Notes under the pieces: generated by a model | Databases searched by the model: none | What the model was told of the DNA's origin: nothing | The model's input: only the letters and a program-made list of their open reading frames with translations | Shown: positions 1 through 12,700 of the stretch, in pieces | Layout: the number at the start of each line of letters is the position of its first letter | Numbering within the stretch: position 1 is the stretch's first letter | Source of the DNA: Kingdonia uniflora | Taxonomy: Eukaryota > Streptophyta > Magnoliopsida > Ranunculales > Circaeasteraceae | DNA: 64,000 bases | Assembly: GCA_014058105.1 (NCBI GenBank) | Contig: JACGCM010000655.1 | Location: forward strand, 921,001-985,000 | Direction of reading: 5' to 3' | Program-made: the position numbers and the translations under genes

Positions 1-448
1 GCGGCCTTGTGAGCTACTTGACTCCGACAATATCCTCCGTTGATTCTTATCCACCGTCTCTTTTTAACGTACGCAAGTCCTTCTCCTAACTCTTATTTCA
101 CTCTGGCTTTCTTTTAGCTCCACCTTACTTTCCTTCTTTTGACGTACGCAAGTGACGCTCTAAAACACACAGATTCCACCTTACCTTCAGAACCTATTCT
201 TTTGTAGCTTTATTTAACTCCTACAGTGGAATAAGAGTTTACTTTTGTTTTAAACTTGCGCTGTTAAGTAGTTTGGACACCGTAATGTATATTTTTCCAT
301 CATCATGAAAATTCACTATTTTTAACGGTGGCCTTGTGAGCTACTTGACTCCGGCTTTTGGCGAAGACTAGAGTTTTTTTTAAGAGTGTGGCTTTTGACG
401 ACAGAAGATTTTGACGATGGAATTTCATACCTTCGTATTTTGAAACTG

Positions 449-577
449 CCTAGTAGTCTAACCGAAGCGAAGTAGCGCCTAGTAGTCTAAAAAAAGTGAA
501 GTAGCGCCTAGTAGTCTAAAAAAAGCGAAGTAGCGCCTAGTAGTCTAAAAAAAGCGAAGTAGCGCCTAGTAGTCTAA
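449..577. repeat. 29-bp tandem array, about 4.4 copies
   Basis: The unit begins CCTAGTAGTCTAAAAAAAGC and ends GAAGTAGCG. The first copy has ACCG in place of part of the A run, and the second has GTGAAG. The near identity of units points to recent slippage or unequal exchange. Confidence 0.92.
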
Positions 578-1909
578 CCTCGGCCTGCGCTGTACTGCCT
601 CTAACTACTAAATAGCTGGAAACCAAGAGCAGTCTTTTATAGGCACAAAGCCGCCTGCACGCAATTTCTTTACCCTCATCACGTAGCTCTTTTCCACTGA
701 TGCCTATCCTAAACTACAAAATAAAGCTACCTCTTACCCACTTTTTAAAAGGGTTACCCTAGCACGACTCTGTCTATAGGATTTCGGAGGCATTGTCTAT
801 AGAGGAGAAGATGAGATAACTAGCTTTAGACATAACCGCATCACGAGGCGACTTTCGAACGAAAGAAGAAGTATGATAGGAACCATTAGGAGTGGCATTG
901 GGATAAAAAAAGCGCTTTGGCTTTCTAAAAGTAGTTTAGAAGACCTCCTTTTATTGCTACGCTATTCGTGCTCGGCTAACTGTTAGGCTTGGAGTCAAAA
1001 AAACCGTCACTAAAGACTAAGAGGCGCAGGTTCTGATGTTGAGATTTCAACCTACTCAACCTTTAGCGGCTGCAACACACCCTTTCGCGCTTATGAGGAC
1101 CCTTTTTTTTAGGCATTCTAGCGCCTATAGCTATAGAACTCGAAAGTAAACTGGTCTCTTACTCCGTAATGGGCTCATCAATCCGATCTAGCTTGACTTC
1201 TACTAGGGATGGACTAGAGTTTCCTTCTCCCCACTTCAACTTCTTTTCCTAATTCCGACGAACTCAATCTGCTTATCTTCGCTTCTCCTCTTCTTACTTC
1301 CTCCGACGAACTCTATGGCTTACGCTTCTCCTCTTCTTACAGGCCCACTGGGCTTGCGTTCTAGTACATACCCATGGAGTGTGTTGCAGTCAATCTTTCG
1401 TGTGCTAGCGTCTCTCTAATCGATAGAAGAAGAGCGACCTACTTGCGTACGGGGAATGGAATAGTACCAGCAAGAAAGAAATCCATAGGCTTTCTAAAAA
1501 AAAACCTCACTGCACCGGCAATCAATCTTGACTCCTAAACTACTTAAAACCGTACGCAAGTCCAAAAGTGAAAAAATAGCTCTTTTCCTTGTAATGTATA
1601 TTTACACCGTACGCAAGTTTACACACAGAACCTATTCTAGTGGTTTAGAAAGCTTCCTCTAGGTCAACTTTTCCTACTTTTAAAGCCATAGGCTTTCTTA
1701 ACTACCTTTTGAAGACTCACAAGCCACCCGGCAAGAAAATAAATCCTAACTCATGCCTCCAAACTACAACTACTAAAGCCAAAGGCTTTCTTAACTACCT
1801 TTTGAAGACTCACAAGCGACCTGGCAAGAAATCCAGAGGTAGAGAAGATTCCAGCAGCAAAGAGTAGTTTAGAGGACCTTAAAGGGTTTTAAAAGCAACA
1901 AAGAGCATT

Positions 1910-2045
1910 AGTAGTTTAGAGCGTACGCAAGTTTTCAAAAAAAGCCTTAGTAGTTTAGAGCGTACGCAAGTTTTAAAAAAAAGCCTTAGTAGTTTAGAGC
2001 GTACGCAAGTTTCAAAAAAAAGCCTTAGTAGTTTAGAGCATTAGT
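1910..2045. repeat. Tandem array of fused repeat families, about 41-bp unit
   Basis: Three consecutive units of GTAGTTTAGAG, CGTACGCAAGTTT and an A-run with GCCTTA. It shows the GTAGTTTAG and CGTACGCAAGT families locked together and amplified as one unit. A similar composite occurs at 22397-22450 and 19195-19265. Confidence 0.9.
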
Positions 2046-3588
2046 AGTTTAGAGTAGCCTTTAAAAGAAGGCATTGTAGTTTAGGAAAAGAGGTAGTGTT
2101 GCCTTTTTTAAAGGCTACCGGAGTGAAACCAGACTAGAGAGTAGTTTAGAGCAAGATTCTTTCGCCTGGGGTTATGAGCTAGGATGCGAAGGTCCTATGA
2201 GGATTCTCGCCCTAAACTACGTTCACGAGGTTGCTTCGGTTAGGTAAGTGGTATTTTCCTCGTTTAGTTTGTTTGTTGCGTCTTTGTTGCAAATAAAGTC
2301 CTGTGTTCTCGTAGTTTAGGCTACTTCTTTCAAAGATTTCTTTCTCTTTTCTCTAGTCTGGCTCAACCCGTGATTTCTTTCTCCAGTGTTCTTCTTTCTT
2401 GCGTCCTAAAGTGTTCTGTTCTCGTAGTTTAGGCTACTTCTTTCAAAGATTTCATGCGTCCTAAAGTGTTCTCGTAGTTTAGGCTACTTCTTTCAAAGAT
2501 TTGTCAAGAAATAACCAGTGTTATCTCGTCGTACGCAAGTTTCTAAATAAAGTCCTAGGGTGGAGTGAGTACTCTTTCTTTATGCCGGAGACATAGGTAA
2601 AAGATGCCGGACTTGCGTACGTTTAAAAAGGTAAAAGCAAGATAAGCAGATTGAGTTAGCTTTAGTAGTTGTAGTTTGGAGTGTGCTTTAGCGAGATATC
2701 CTGCTAATAGCAACCAGTGGCTATCTCCCGATTCAGCAAGAAAGACTAGATTCAAACCCACCACGAAAGCCTGGCTTTTCTTTATATTTGATCACCTAAG
2801 CGCACTATAGAGACATGAGTAGGCGCTAACTGTTAGACCTCGGGTAGTGGTATAAAGAATGCCCGGATGAGGCAAAGCTATGGGAAAAAGCAAAAGCTAT
2901 AGATGTCACAATCCTATGGCTGCCTTTTTTTTTTCGGCCCTAAACTACCGAAAGCCTTCAGCAACAGTTAGAGGCAAACGTAGTTAAGGAAGCCTTTAGA
3001 GGTAGTTAGGGGTGGTGCTAAAGGTTGGGGTGTGTTGGAGCGTAGCCTAGAAGGCCAACGCTTTTAGGATCCTCACAGGGAATCCACCGCGGGTGGTTTA
3101 GACGAAAATGAAAGGAACTCGTCTTTGCACTTCCCAAGGAAAGGAAACGCTACCCCTACTCCAACACCCAACGAAAGGAACTCGTCTTTAGTAACTCCTT
3201 TCTAGGCCTGCGCTTCGACTACCATACACATCAGTCAAAACAGATGCAATGCAACCTACCTGTTCTCCAAACTACCTACCAACTAGTTTACCACGCTCTG
3301 ATCGCCACTTTTCCCTGCCATCCTTCAACACCTTGCCTTGACTTGAGATAGCGCGATGCTTTCACCAATGGAACAACATCCCCTGTCTTCTGACCCAGAA
3401 CCAGTTGCTTCAATCAAAGGCTTTAGTAGTTTAGGAGTTAAAAAAAAAACAAAGGTAGCCATAGGTGTTTTCCAAAGGCTTTAGCTTTAGTAGTTTAGGA
3501 GTTAAAAAAAAACAAAGGTAGCCGTATTAAAGAAAAGAGGTATCTTAAGAGGTTAGAGAATGCATAGGAGGAAGGTGGGAGGCCGTAG

Positions 3589-3923
3589 TTAAGGAGACAT
3601 GATTGGAAACAACGCAACACCTAAACCAACACTGAAACCTTCGGTAATTACCCATATCAAGAAACATAAAAGAACAATTGGACCAATTTTCTTGAGACAA
3701 AATTTGACAGAATGAGAGATAAAAAATGACAAAAACGAGAATACAATAAATCTGGAAGGATGATAAGTCGTAAACAACCCCAACCTTCTAAGCTAAACAA
3801 GCTGTGGGAGGTCGTAGAGATAAGGTAATAGGACGCCGTACAGTCAAAATCCAAACTCAAGACACTGCTAAAGATAAAAGCCAATTCAGTAAGCACAAAA
3901 CATGCAAAAAATGACATAGTCAC
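3589..3923 (-). other. Repeat-poor stretch with two overlapping hydrophobic open frames
   Basis: The minus strand holds two overlapping frames, of 88 codons (3923-3657) and 64 codons (3783-3589), both rich in Phe, Leu and Ile. They could be pieces of one frameshifted membrane protein gene. The 64-codon frame contains KFCLKKIGPIVLLCFLIW. No family was recognised. Its unusual freedom from the local repeat words makes it stand out as possible foreign or old genic DNA. Confidence 0.2.
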
Positions 3924-5602
3924 AAGGCTGGCTAGGTAGGTAAGTTAGGACACTTTTCACTCCTACCAAATCCTTACGCATGCAGCCACTGAGAGATCCC
4001 TAGCACTACTTAACCAATCCTCGTACTACCCCTAGGCTTTTTTTAGGAGGACTAACCTACCACACACCACGACCTGTCTCTTGCATAGCCTGATTCATAG
4101 CATAGAAAGAAGGCTCCGTAGAAGGGAAAGAGAGGCAGATGAGTTGCTAAAGCTATGATAGACAATGGAGTGTGTTTGTGTTTTGGGCTCACTTCACTTC
4201 TCCTTTTTCCCAGGACTTTAATACATAGGACTTCCTTTGCTCATCATGTGCATATCACCCTCTCCAGCTCTTTCTTTTTTAGTCAAGACAAGAAGGACCA
4301 ACAGCTTCATAACCAGACCGATCTCTTCTTTCCGTCTTTACTCCTTAAACACAGCTTAGGCTACAACACAGCTTAGGCTACTCAATACTAAGGACAAGCC
4401 TTATTATCTAACTCCACCTTTTTTAAAGCTGCCTCTAAGCTACAGAAGTGGAGGGACACTTGCGTACGTGGAAAAGAAGCCACTTAAAGCCTTTTCTTTC
4501 TCTCTCTTTCTACCTATAGCCAGACCTATCTCTTCTTTTTTTTTAACCCCTTCCATATACATTGTTGGTCTTTCAAACTTCTTATCTTTCTATCTGTAGG
4601 CATAGGATGCTTTGGGATAAGTAAGTGGACGGCTTTCTGTCTCTCTCTATGATAGATCTCATGCGCGGTTGCTCTTTCCTTCGTGGTAAGATCACGCTTT
4701 TTGGCCACTCTTTGCCTCCTTATGGTCATCTAGCCACTTTCCCACCGCCCCAATAGAAGCGCGAAATCCAAGACATTCTCTTTCTTACCGGTCATCAGAA
4801 AGGTCGGGCTGCTAGTGAGAAAGAAAAGAAGGTAGCCGTACGTAAGTTTCAAGTATTAAAGAGCATTGTAGTTTGTAGTTTGGAGTAGCCTTTAGTAGAT
4901 TAGAAGGCAGTTTGGAGGCGTTAAGCCTTTGGCGAGTGATAGCAAGGATCCTAGTCTTCTATTTAAAAAGTAGTTTAGAAAGCAAAGCAGCAAGAAAGCT
5001 AGGATCAAATCCACACCACAGCAAGAAAGCAGCAAGGATCCTCGTAGTTTAGGATCCTCTTTTTGTTGCTTTTTCCACCTTAGCGCATAGCTATCGCAAC
5101 TAACCCTTTTAAAACTCCAGAAGCGTCTTCTAAACTACTCCAAAGTTTGTTTGTCTATAGAAAATGGAAATCCTCTAGTTACCAACTCATTAGGCTACAA
5201 CTCCTCGTCTTTTTTTAGAAACCTTCCTGCTTGCTTTGCTTGGAAGGATCCTTCGATCAAGATCTACAGGCTCAGGTGCATCGACTCTACTTTTTTACAC
5301 TAGCTCTAAACTACTTTTAGGATCCTAAACTACGCTTCTAAACTACAATCTTTAATCCGTTAGTTTTTTTTTTGTTGAAATCCAGCAAGGTGGATAAAAA
5401 AGAGTCTTTAGTTTTGGTCGTAGGTTGCCTTTTAAAAGGCATTGGTAAGGAGCCCAAGATAAGCAAGATTGAGTTCTTTTTTGTAGTTGTAGTTTGGAGT
5501 GTGCTTTAGCGAGAGGAGCCGAGTTAGTTAGGTTGCCGTAGTTTAGAAAGCTTTGGTTCCAATAGCACACCCGGAGAAAACAAAAGAAAAGAGCCTTTAG
5601 AG

Positions 5603-5695
5603 TGCAAAGAAAGAAAGAAAAGAGCCAAATAAGTGCAAAGAAAGAAAGAAAAGAGCCAAATAAGTGCAAAGAAAGAAAGAAAAGAGCCAAATAAG
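5603..5695. repeat. 31-bp tandem array, 3 exact copies
   Basis: The unit starts TGCAAAGAAAGAAAG and ends AGCCAAATAAG; three copies follow each other exactly. It is purine-rich on the + strand. Confidence 0.95.
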
Positions 5696-5737
5696 CAAGT
5701 GCGAGATAAACGAGTGCGAGATTGCTTGCCAGGATCC

Positions 5738-5852
5738 TTGTTGCTGTTGCAGTTGTTGCTATTGTTGCTCTTGCTGTTGCTCTTGCAGTTGCCTTTGTTG
5801 CTGTTGCCGTTGCAGCAAAAAAACAGGATCCTTGCTGTTGCTGTTGTTGCTT
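5738..5852. repeat. Imperfect TTGCTG / GTTGC simple repeat
   Basis: The tract is dominated by TTGCTGTTGC-type hexamers interrupted by AAACAGGATCC. It opens long frames encoding runs of Leu, Cys or Asn in different registers, which are composition artefacts. A shorter similar tract is at 60010-60045. Confidence 0.9.
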
Positions 5853-8387
5853 GTCCTATTAGGCATAGGCAGAAGCGAGGATCCTTAAAAAAAGAAGGTG
5901 CTATGAGCAACTAATGTATAGTTTAAAACAGCTATTTGCAACAAAAGACGGAAAAGATCGGAGCTATGTTGCTAAATCGCACGTTGAGTTGAGTGCTTTC
6001 CTTGAAGTGAGTTAGCCTAACCGTAGTATCCATCCTATTAGGCAGAAGCGATAGCTAAGGTAGCCGTACGCAAGTTTCAAGTATTAGTAGTTTAGAGCAT
6101 TAAAGAGCATTAAGGAGTAGTTTAGAGGTGTGGTTGAGCGTACGCAAGTTTCAAAAAAAAAATATACATTACGCTCTAAAGGTGGAGTTTTTAAAAGAGA
6201 AAGAGGTGTGAGTAAAAGACGTAGGCTAGGCTACTCTTAGAGGTGTGAGTCAAAGACGTTATTAAAAAAGAGCCAGAAGAAGCATAGGTAGGAAGAAGAC
6301 AGACCAGATCGAAGGTCCAAGGGTAGGAAGAAGAAGCATAGGTAGGAAGAAGACCTATAGGTAGAATGGCGTAGTCGGCAGAAGTCCTTTTCGCCTAGCT
6401 ATGCGCATTAGGGCCAGGAGACTGACCACCAGTATGCTATGCCATTCAAGACATTTATGGACCAACCGAAAGCGTGGTGGACGTATAGCTGGGGTAGCTT
6501 TGGACCTTCGATTGGTCAAATGTTTTGAAAGGCACTACCTTGAAAAAAACCCCCGGAACGCCTAAGGTATAAACAAGACTGCCTTGGCTTACCACCTAGA
6601 AACAATGCTGTTATGTCAGAAGAGTCGACGACTTTCTATCTTAGTTCTATCTTAGGTGGTGGCACAGTGTCGTGATCAAAAGCAAAAAGGTAGCGCACAG
6701 TGTTTAGAAAAGATCAAAAGCAAAATCATAGACAACGTCGGACCTTCGATCAGTTGGAACGCATTTCAGAAGAATAGAAAAAGCAGACAAACTCCTCTCC
6801 CCAGGTCCTTCTCCAGAGACACTCTACCCACGGGTGCGTTGCAACCTAATGGCATAGCAAACGGTAAGAAATAGGCTCTTTTTAGGGCTGAACCTTTGGA
6901 AGAATCCTTACAGGGGTGGGGATAGTGGCTAATCGGGGAAAAACAGATAAAACAGTCTCTTAAGTCTTTCGCATCACTACTATGAATAGGAAAAAATAAA
7001 GACGGAAGAAAGAAAGGTAAGGGCTATGTTCTAGGCCGACAAAAGGGTAAGGGCGATGTTCCAGGCCGACAGTAGATTGGTATTGGCCTTTCTTTTACTG
7101 ATAGAACTTGGAAAGGCGGGTTTTTAGATTGGCTTTGATAAGGCAAATCTCTATAGGTCACTTACAGCTCCTAAAAGTGAGATGGCACAACTAGCCAGGA
7201 GCCTTTCTCGTGCGGCTTAAAAAAACACCGCAACTCATTTATCGGTCAAAAGCAAGGCTCAGGAGGAATCTAGGTCAAAAGTAAGGCTCGGGAGGAAAAA
7301 GGTGTGGCTTTCTTGATAGTGGGTTTGCCTATAAGCTATCAAATGCGCGCCTATAGCCAAAGCTACTACCCCCAAAAAAACTACTACGCCATCGTAGTTT
7401 AGGGGATACCCAGGCTTCGGGGAAACCCATGCTTCCGTAAGGCCAAGGGCTAGCTCCTTACAGTAAGGATCCTAGCCGTGGTGGCTCTAGTAGAACGCCG
7501 ACTCCCTCTCTTAGAGCACTGCGGGGAACCCACCCATCCCTCACCTGTTGGCTTTAGATGCCCTTTTCCCCGTACGCAAGTGGTGTGTTGCGGAGATCAT
7601 CTAGTCTCAGCGTAGTTTAGAAAGCAAATCTCTTATCTTTCGCACTGGTAGCTAGTAAGGGGAGTGAGAAGAGACAAGCCCGGGGAAATGACTAGTGGGT
7701 TGCATTGGGAAGCTAAAACGTTCTTTCTCTTCGGTTTGTCTAGGGGTCAACGTACGCAAGTTCCAATTCTCATCGCTCCTAAAACTACACAATTGGTTTT
7801 TTTTACCCATGTTGCAGGTCGGAGAAGGACTGGGCTAAAGACCACTGCTGACTAACGTTCTGAAGTGAACTAGATTTGTCTAGTGGGAATGTTGATAGGA
7901 GGTTCTTCCCAGGGTTGACTGAACTATGATGGAGTGAGATTCTTTGACTAGTGGCAATCGCTCCAAACTTTAGTAGTGGGCAATAGCTCCAAACTTTAGC
8001 GACAGCAAAGTTTTCAAGAATAGCCTACTCTTGGTGCTCTGATCCCGCGAGTAGTGCCTAAAACACACCCCGAGGACCTTCGAATCAAAAACCTAAGGAC
8101 ATTGTAGGCCTACCCATAGGAGCCCAGCGCGCGAAGACTCTATCTACTGCATTCAAAGTGTCAGTCGACTCAGAGGCCTTTATGCGAGATCTGGTCCGGG
8201 GTTGACACAACTTTCGCGCTTTTAAAGTTGACTCCACTACCAAGGAAAATAAAAAGTAGTTTGTAGTTTAGAGTGCACTTTTGTAAGAATAGCTCCTATA
8301 GACTAGCGCTGGTTACTAGACTAGCGATGGTGTGGGTCTTCTTTTCTTTCATGGCTTTCTTGACCAGGGCTTATAGCAAAAGCACTC

Positions 8388-8456
8388 GTGAGTAGAGGAG
8401 CCAACCGCGCAAACAAGGCCACGGTGAGTAGAGGAGCCAACCGCGCAAACAAGGCC
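8388..8456. repeat. 33-bp tandem duplication, period 36
   Basis: Two copies of a sequence starting GTGAGTAGAGGAGCCAACC (8388-8420 and 8424-8456), separated by ACG. The period is a multiple of three. Confidence 0.93.
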
Positions 8457-11104
8457 TAAAAAAACACCTTCTTTTAAAGACGAGTCTTGTCCCATAGCTA
8501 AGGGGTTGAGTTCTTTACAGGACCAACGCCAGCAACAGCTTTCAGACAACTTCATGTCTCGGCAAGGCAGAGGTCTAGTTAGGCAAGGGACAACAAGCGA
8601 GGAACCACTGTATGGCGACTATGCGTTCTAGGTAATTCTAGGTAAGCTGAGCAGCAGGAAGGGAAAGCCGAACAAAACCCTAGAATGCCATCTTCTTTAT
8701 TTTCTTGCCGGTCTTTCACAAGTCTTTCTTGCTGGTCTTGCTCTTTCTTGCTTGTTCTTGTGTTCAGCAAAGCCTGCGATCGTTCCGACCTAGATACAAA
8801 CCCACTACGAAAGAAGTGTTCATCAAAGCCTGCGAAGGAAGTGTTCAGCAAAGCCAAAAAGTAGTTTAGAAAGCTAAAACAGAAGAAAATAAGCGTCTTG
8901 CTCCAAAGGTTCTAGTGATGCTTTCTAAACTACGCTGTCCTCTCGCGACAAGTGGAGATGTGCATGTACTAGGGTTTCCCGGTTCAATCGCCCGACTTGC
9001 GTACGCCGACAGCAGTCCCGGTTTTCTTCGCTCACAAAGACTGCGCTGCGTCGCCACTAGAAAGTCGTAAGAAGGTAGTAACTTGCGTACGTAGATTACG
9101 TGTCTTGGGATCACAGCGTAGACTGAAACTACCCTGCCCTTTTAAGGCTAGTCTCTAGGCAAGTTGCTTTCAATGTTAGAGCTTTCTTCCGATGTCTTTT
9201 TCTTTCCTTTGGCTATACGACTACTAGGGAGCTTCATACACTCATCACTTTTCCAATGGTAAAAAAAACCCCGTTCCCACTCTAGTGACTTGAAGCGAGA
9301 AGTAACTATGTCGAACCTCGTCTTCTATTTCGTCCGACCGCAGCAAGACCAACTCAAGACCAACTCAACTAAGGTAGCTTTCTTCAAGATAAGCAGATTG
9401 AGTTAGCTTTCAAAAAAGTTTAGAAGGATCCTGGGTAGGATCCTTGTGCTTTTTAAAGTACGTGTCCAAAACACAGTCAGCAGGTGCGTAAAGACAACTC
9501 CCTTTTAAAGCCGCTAAAAAAAAAAAGGATCCTCAAGCTTATTCTGCTTACAGTGGAAAATAGGGTTCGTACTTGCGTACGTTGAAATAGGTATTTTAAA
9601 AAGCAAGTGCCGTAGTTTAGGATCCTTTTCTTTCTTCGGCGTACGCAAGTTTCATCACTTTTGTGTGTTTAAACTACGGGGGTTCTTTTCTGAGCTCTTA
9701 TCCACCGTCCTAGCTTTTTTTAAATATAAAGGTCAAAGGAAACGACATTAGTGTCAAAATCAATAGAGTAGTTTGTAGTTTAGAGGCATCGTCTTCGGGA
9801 TTCAATGCTGAGTTTAGTAATGAGAAACTTGCGTACGGTGAGAGACAGGCTTAAGCCAGCGGACCATAAGGAAGCCGAAGGGCTTTAAAAGGAGGACTTG
9901 CGTACAAAGAAAAGAAACCCAAAACTAGGTAAGAAGCGCATGAATAGGTAGGATCCTTGAGCTATTTTAAAACGTATAAAACAATTAGCGGTAGTTATAG
10001 AAAGCAAGATGCGCCAAAGACTCGCTAACTCGCTACGCTAGGTGTTTGGAGCTATTCTTTGGCTTCTCTTTCTTTAGGAGCGCCGGTATTAGGGTTGGTG
10101 AGTAGTCCTAAAAATAATAAGAAAAAACTAGGGGCATACCTATGGGCCTTTATTCATTCCTTTTAAAAGAAGCGTCTGGTACCCTAATGGCATAGCATAC
10201 GTTCCATTCTGGAGCGATTGTTCACGTGCTATTAGCTCTTTCAATATAGCACTAAGGTAAGCAACTCTTTCATAGTGGGTATGCCTATAGGATGCTTTGG
10301 TCCTCGAAAGCCTATCACAGTGACTGTAAACACAGTGACTGTAAAAAAACAGGTGCTGCTTTATAATAGCTGGCGCGGGTCTAAAGGTTTTGCTCCCCTT
10401 TCGCGCTAGTGTAGTTGTAATAGAACTTTGCTTCGTGTTTTTAAAGGCTCGGAGCCACGAAAAAGCGTTGCGACATGTTCTATCTACTGATCGACGCGGG
10501 TTTTGCAACTGGTCTATGCACAACTAGGCTGGACCCCTAACCCCCTTAGTCTTATAGCTGCGACTTTCTTCTCTACCTTTTGACCTTCAAAAATATTGCT
10601 TTTCTTTAATACTGCTTTTCGTACGCAAGTTTTGAAAAAAAACAATCTTCCTTTCTCAGTAGTTTAGAAGCAAAAGCAACCAATCTTCTTTTCCTTATTT
10701 CACTCCAAACTACAAACTACTAAAGCCCTTTCTCAGTAGTTTAGAAGCAAAAGGGTTGGCAGTCGTTCTATATTAGCATTAGCGACATCCAGATTTCTTT
10801 GTGATGCTACGGCCTCCTATTCATTGCCAAGCATCTGCTTTGCTTCCTTTTGGTGGGTTGGCTTACCGCCTAGCCCTGACGCGGACACAAGAGTTGACAT
10901 TTCTTTCCGCGGACACAAGAGTTGACATTGCTTTCTATCTTAGGCGGGCCCGTCACCTTTGTACCCGTGATCCAAACTAGTCTCTTAAGCGCAGAGCAAG
11001 ACTGGGCAGAAATTTGCGAGGATTAAGCCAAGGGGGAATCGTAGAATTGTTCATGCTTGCTCCCAAACTACGCCCTAGCTCAAGAGTCAACATGGAAATC
11101 GCTC

Positions 11105-11298
11105 TTAGGCAGTTCCCCATGGCGTTTGTCGTACCCCAAAGCAGAAGACAGGCAAGGCCTTCAAAAAAAGCTAGGTAGTTTGGGACAAGAAAGACAAGCT
11201 TAGGCAGTTCCCCGCGGCCTTTGTCGTACCCCAACCAAAGCAGAAGACAGACAAGGCCTTCAAAAAAAGCTAGGTAGTTTGGGACAAGAAAGACAAGA
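11105..11298. repeat. About 95-bp tandem duplication
   Basis: Copy 1 starts TTAGGCAGTTCCCC at 11105 and copy 2 at 11200. Both end GGGACAAGAAAGACAAG. They differ by CATGG/CGCGG near the start, a CAAC insertion and single substitutions. Confidence 0.92.
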
Positions 11299-12625
11299 AG
11301 TAGTTAGAGGCGTCCTAAACTACAACTACCGGCCCCGTAGTTGTAGTTTAGGAAGCATGGGTTTCCTGGAAGCATGGGGTTTCCTAAACTACAACTACTC
11401 CTGGAAGCATGGGGTTTCTTACTCTTTTAAACGTACGCAAGTCCGGCGCTTTTGAAACTCCTTCTTTACTATTTATAACGGCGACCTACCCCTAGCTACC
11501 TATAGACATTAGACATTATCACTACCTCTAAGAGTAGCCTTTTGAAACTCCTATAGAAGAAAATGTAGTTTGGACACCAACTTGCGTACGGAAAATCCAT
11601 CATAAAAAAAAAACACTACTCCAAACTACTGTCTATCATAGCTTTAGCAACCCTTTTAAACTCTAACCCACTATTTATAACGGCTTTCTTTTAGCGTACG
11701 CAAGTCTAAAGGTGTGGTAAAGGCTGAACCTATTCTAAAAGAAAGCTAAAGATTAGCACCACCTCTTTTCCATAATACCTTTTCTTAACTATGCTATTGT
11801 CTCCACCTCTTTTCTTTAATACCTCCGGCTTCCTTTTCTTTAGTGGATAACACCTCTTTTCCTAAACTACAATGCTCTTTAATACTTGAAACTTGCGTAC
11901 GGCTATAGCCGTAATGTATATTTTAGGCAACTACCTTTCCTTTTCACTAGCACTAGGAAGCATGGGTTTTCCTTACTCTTATTTCACTTTCTCCTTTCTT
12001 TTCTTTTGTTAAAAAATAGCTCAAAAAGATCTGCTTATTCTAATGTCCACCTCCGGCTTCCTTTTTTTGCTGCTACCTATCGGCTCCTAAACTACAACTA
12101 CCCTTTTCACTAGCACTGGGAAGCGTCGGGTTTACTGGTGCATTACGGACCTCTATACTCTATCCATGAAGCGTTGGCTTTGACTCAGGAAAGCACGTAC
12201 CTCTCTACTCTATCCATGGCTTTGAACTCAGGAAAGCTAAGACTAAGAAGATCTCTTTACTTCCGCCAGATCTCTTTGTTTCACCAGATCTCTTTCTTCC
12301 GCCATATCTCGTTGTTCCGCCATCCATAGCTAGACGTCGTCGTTATGAGAGCTTCATACTACTAGCTACTAGAACCAGTAGCTACTAGAGCTTTTCTACC
12401 CGGGGGGTGGTAGGTCGTTCAAATGGAAGATAGCGCTTCTGAGCTACTTGACCACCATGCACATCACCACCATGCAGCAGAGGCATCCAGGAAGTGAGAG
12501 ATCAAGGATCCTCAGCAGAGGCATGCGCGTATCTCTAGCACTAGGTCTGAAAAAGGTATCTTGGTACGAGTTTTAAAGGAAGAAAGAAAGTATTTGCAAT
12601 CAAGGATCCTTCGCCTTTTAAAAAG

Positions 12626-12700
12626 GTAGTTTCGTTCCGAAACTACAGTTGTAGTTTGGAAGCTTTCTAAACTACAACTGTAGTTTCGGAACGAAACTAC
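12626..12700. repeat. Fold-back element, 32-bp perfect arms, 11-nt loop
   Basis: Arm 12626-12657 (GTAGTTTCGTTCCGAAAC and on) is the exact reverse complement of 12669-12700, around GGAAGCTTTCT. Each arm itself contains a GTTTCG-TTCCGAAAC inversion. The right flank GTAGTGCCCACTTAGAATAG also follows the related element at 49281-49334. Confidence 0.92.

Larger units (their letters stand above)
1..5602. other. Gene-free repeat mosaic
   Basis: No recognisable gene. Contents: a 29-bp tandem array (449-577), a 57-bp direct repeat (about 1680-1737 and 1776-1833), an array at 1910-2045, and three copies of a phrase beginning TGTTCTCGTAGTTTAGGC (2303-2503). There is also a duplicated AGTAGTTTAGGAGTTAAAAA block (3424-3525). 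A 37-bp phrase at 4444-4480 recurs exactly at 16013-16049. The stretch 3580-3930 is AT-richer and nearly free of repeats; see the separate entry. Confidence 0.8.
5853..12625. other. Gene-free repeat mosaic
   Basis: No recognisable gene. It includes a 33-bp tandem pair (8388-8456), a 95-bp tandem duplication (11105-11298), paired fragments GCGGACACAAGAGTTGACAT (10881 and 10914), and dense dispersed-family copies at 9540-9660 and 11330-11900. 8956-9016 shares blocks with 30306-30367 but differs by the presence of the 11-mer. 12140-12330 is a decayed array with ACTCTATCCATG and CCAGATCTCTTT repeated. Confidence 0.8.

Noticed and set aside
449..577. CRISPR-like regular array
   Set aside because: Units are adjacent with no unique spacers, and this is organellar plant DNA. 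It is a simple tandem repeat.
5633..5914. Open frames encoding runs of Leu or Cys
   Set aside because: They come from the TTGCTG simple repeat and the 31-bp array; no protein family is suggested.
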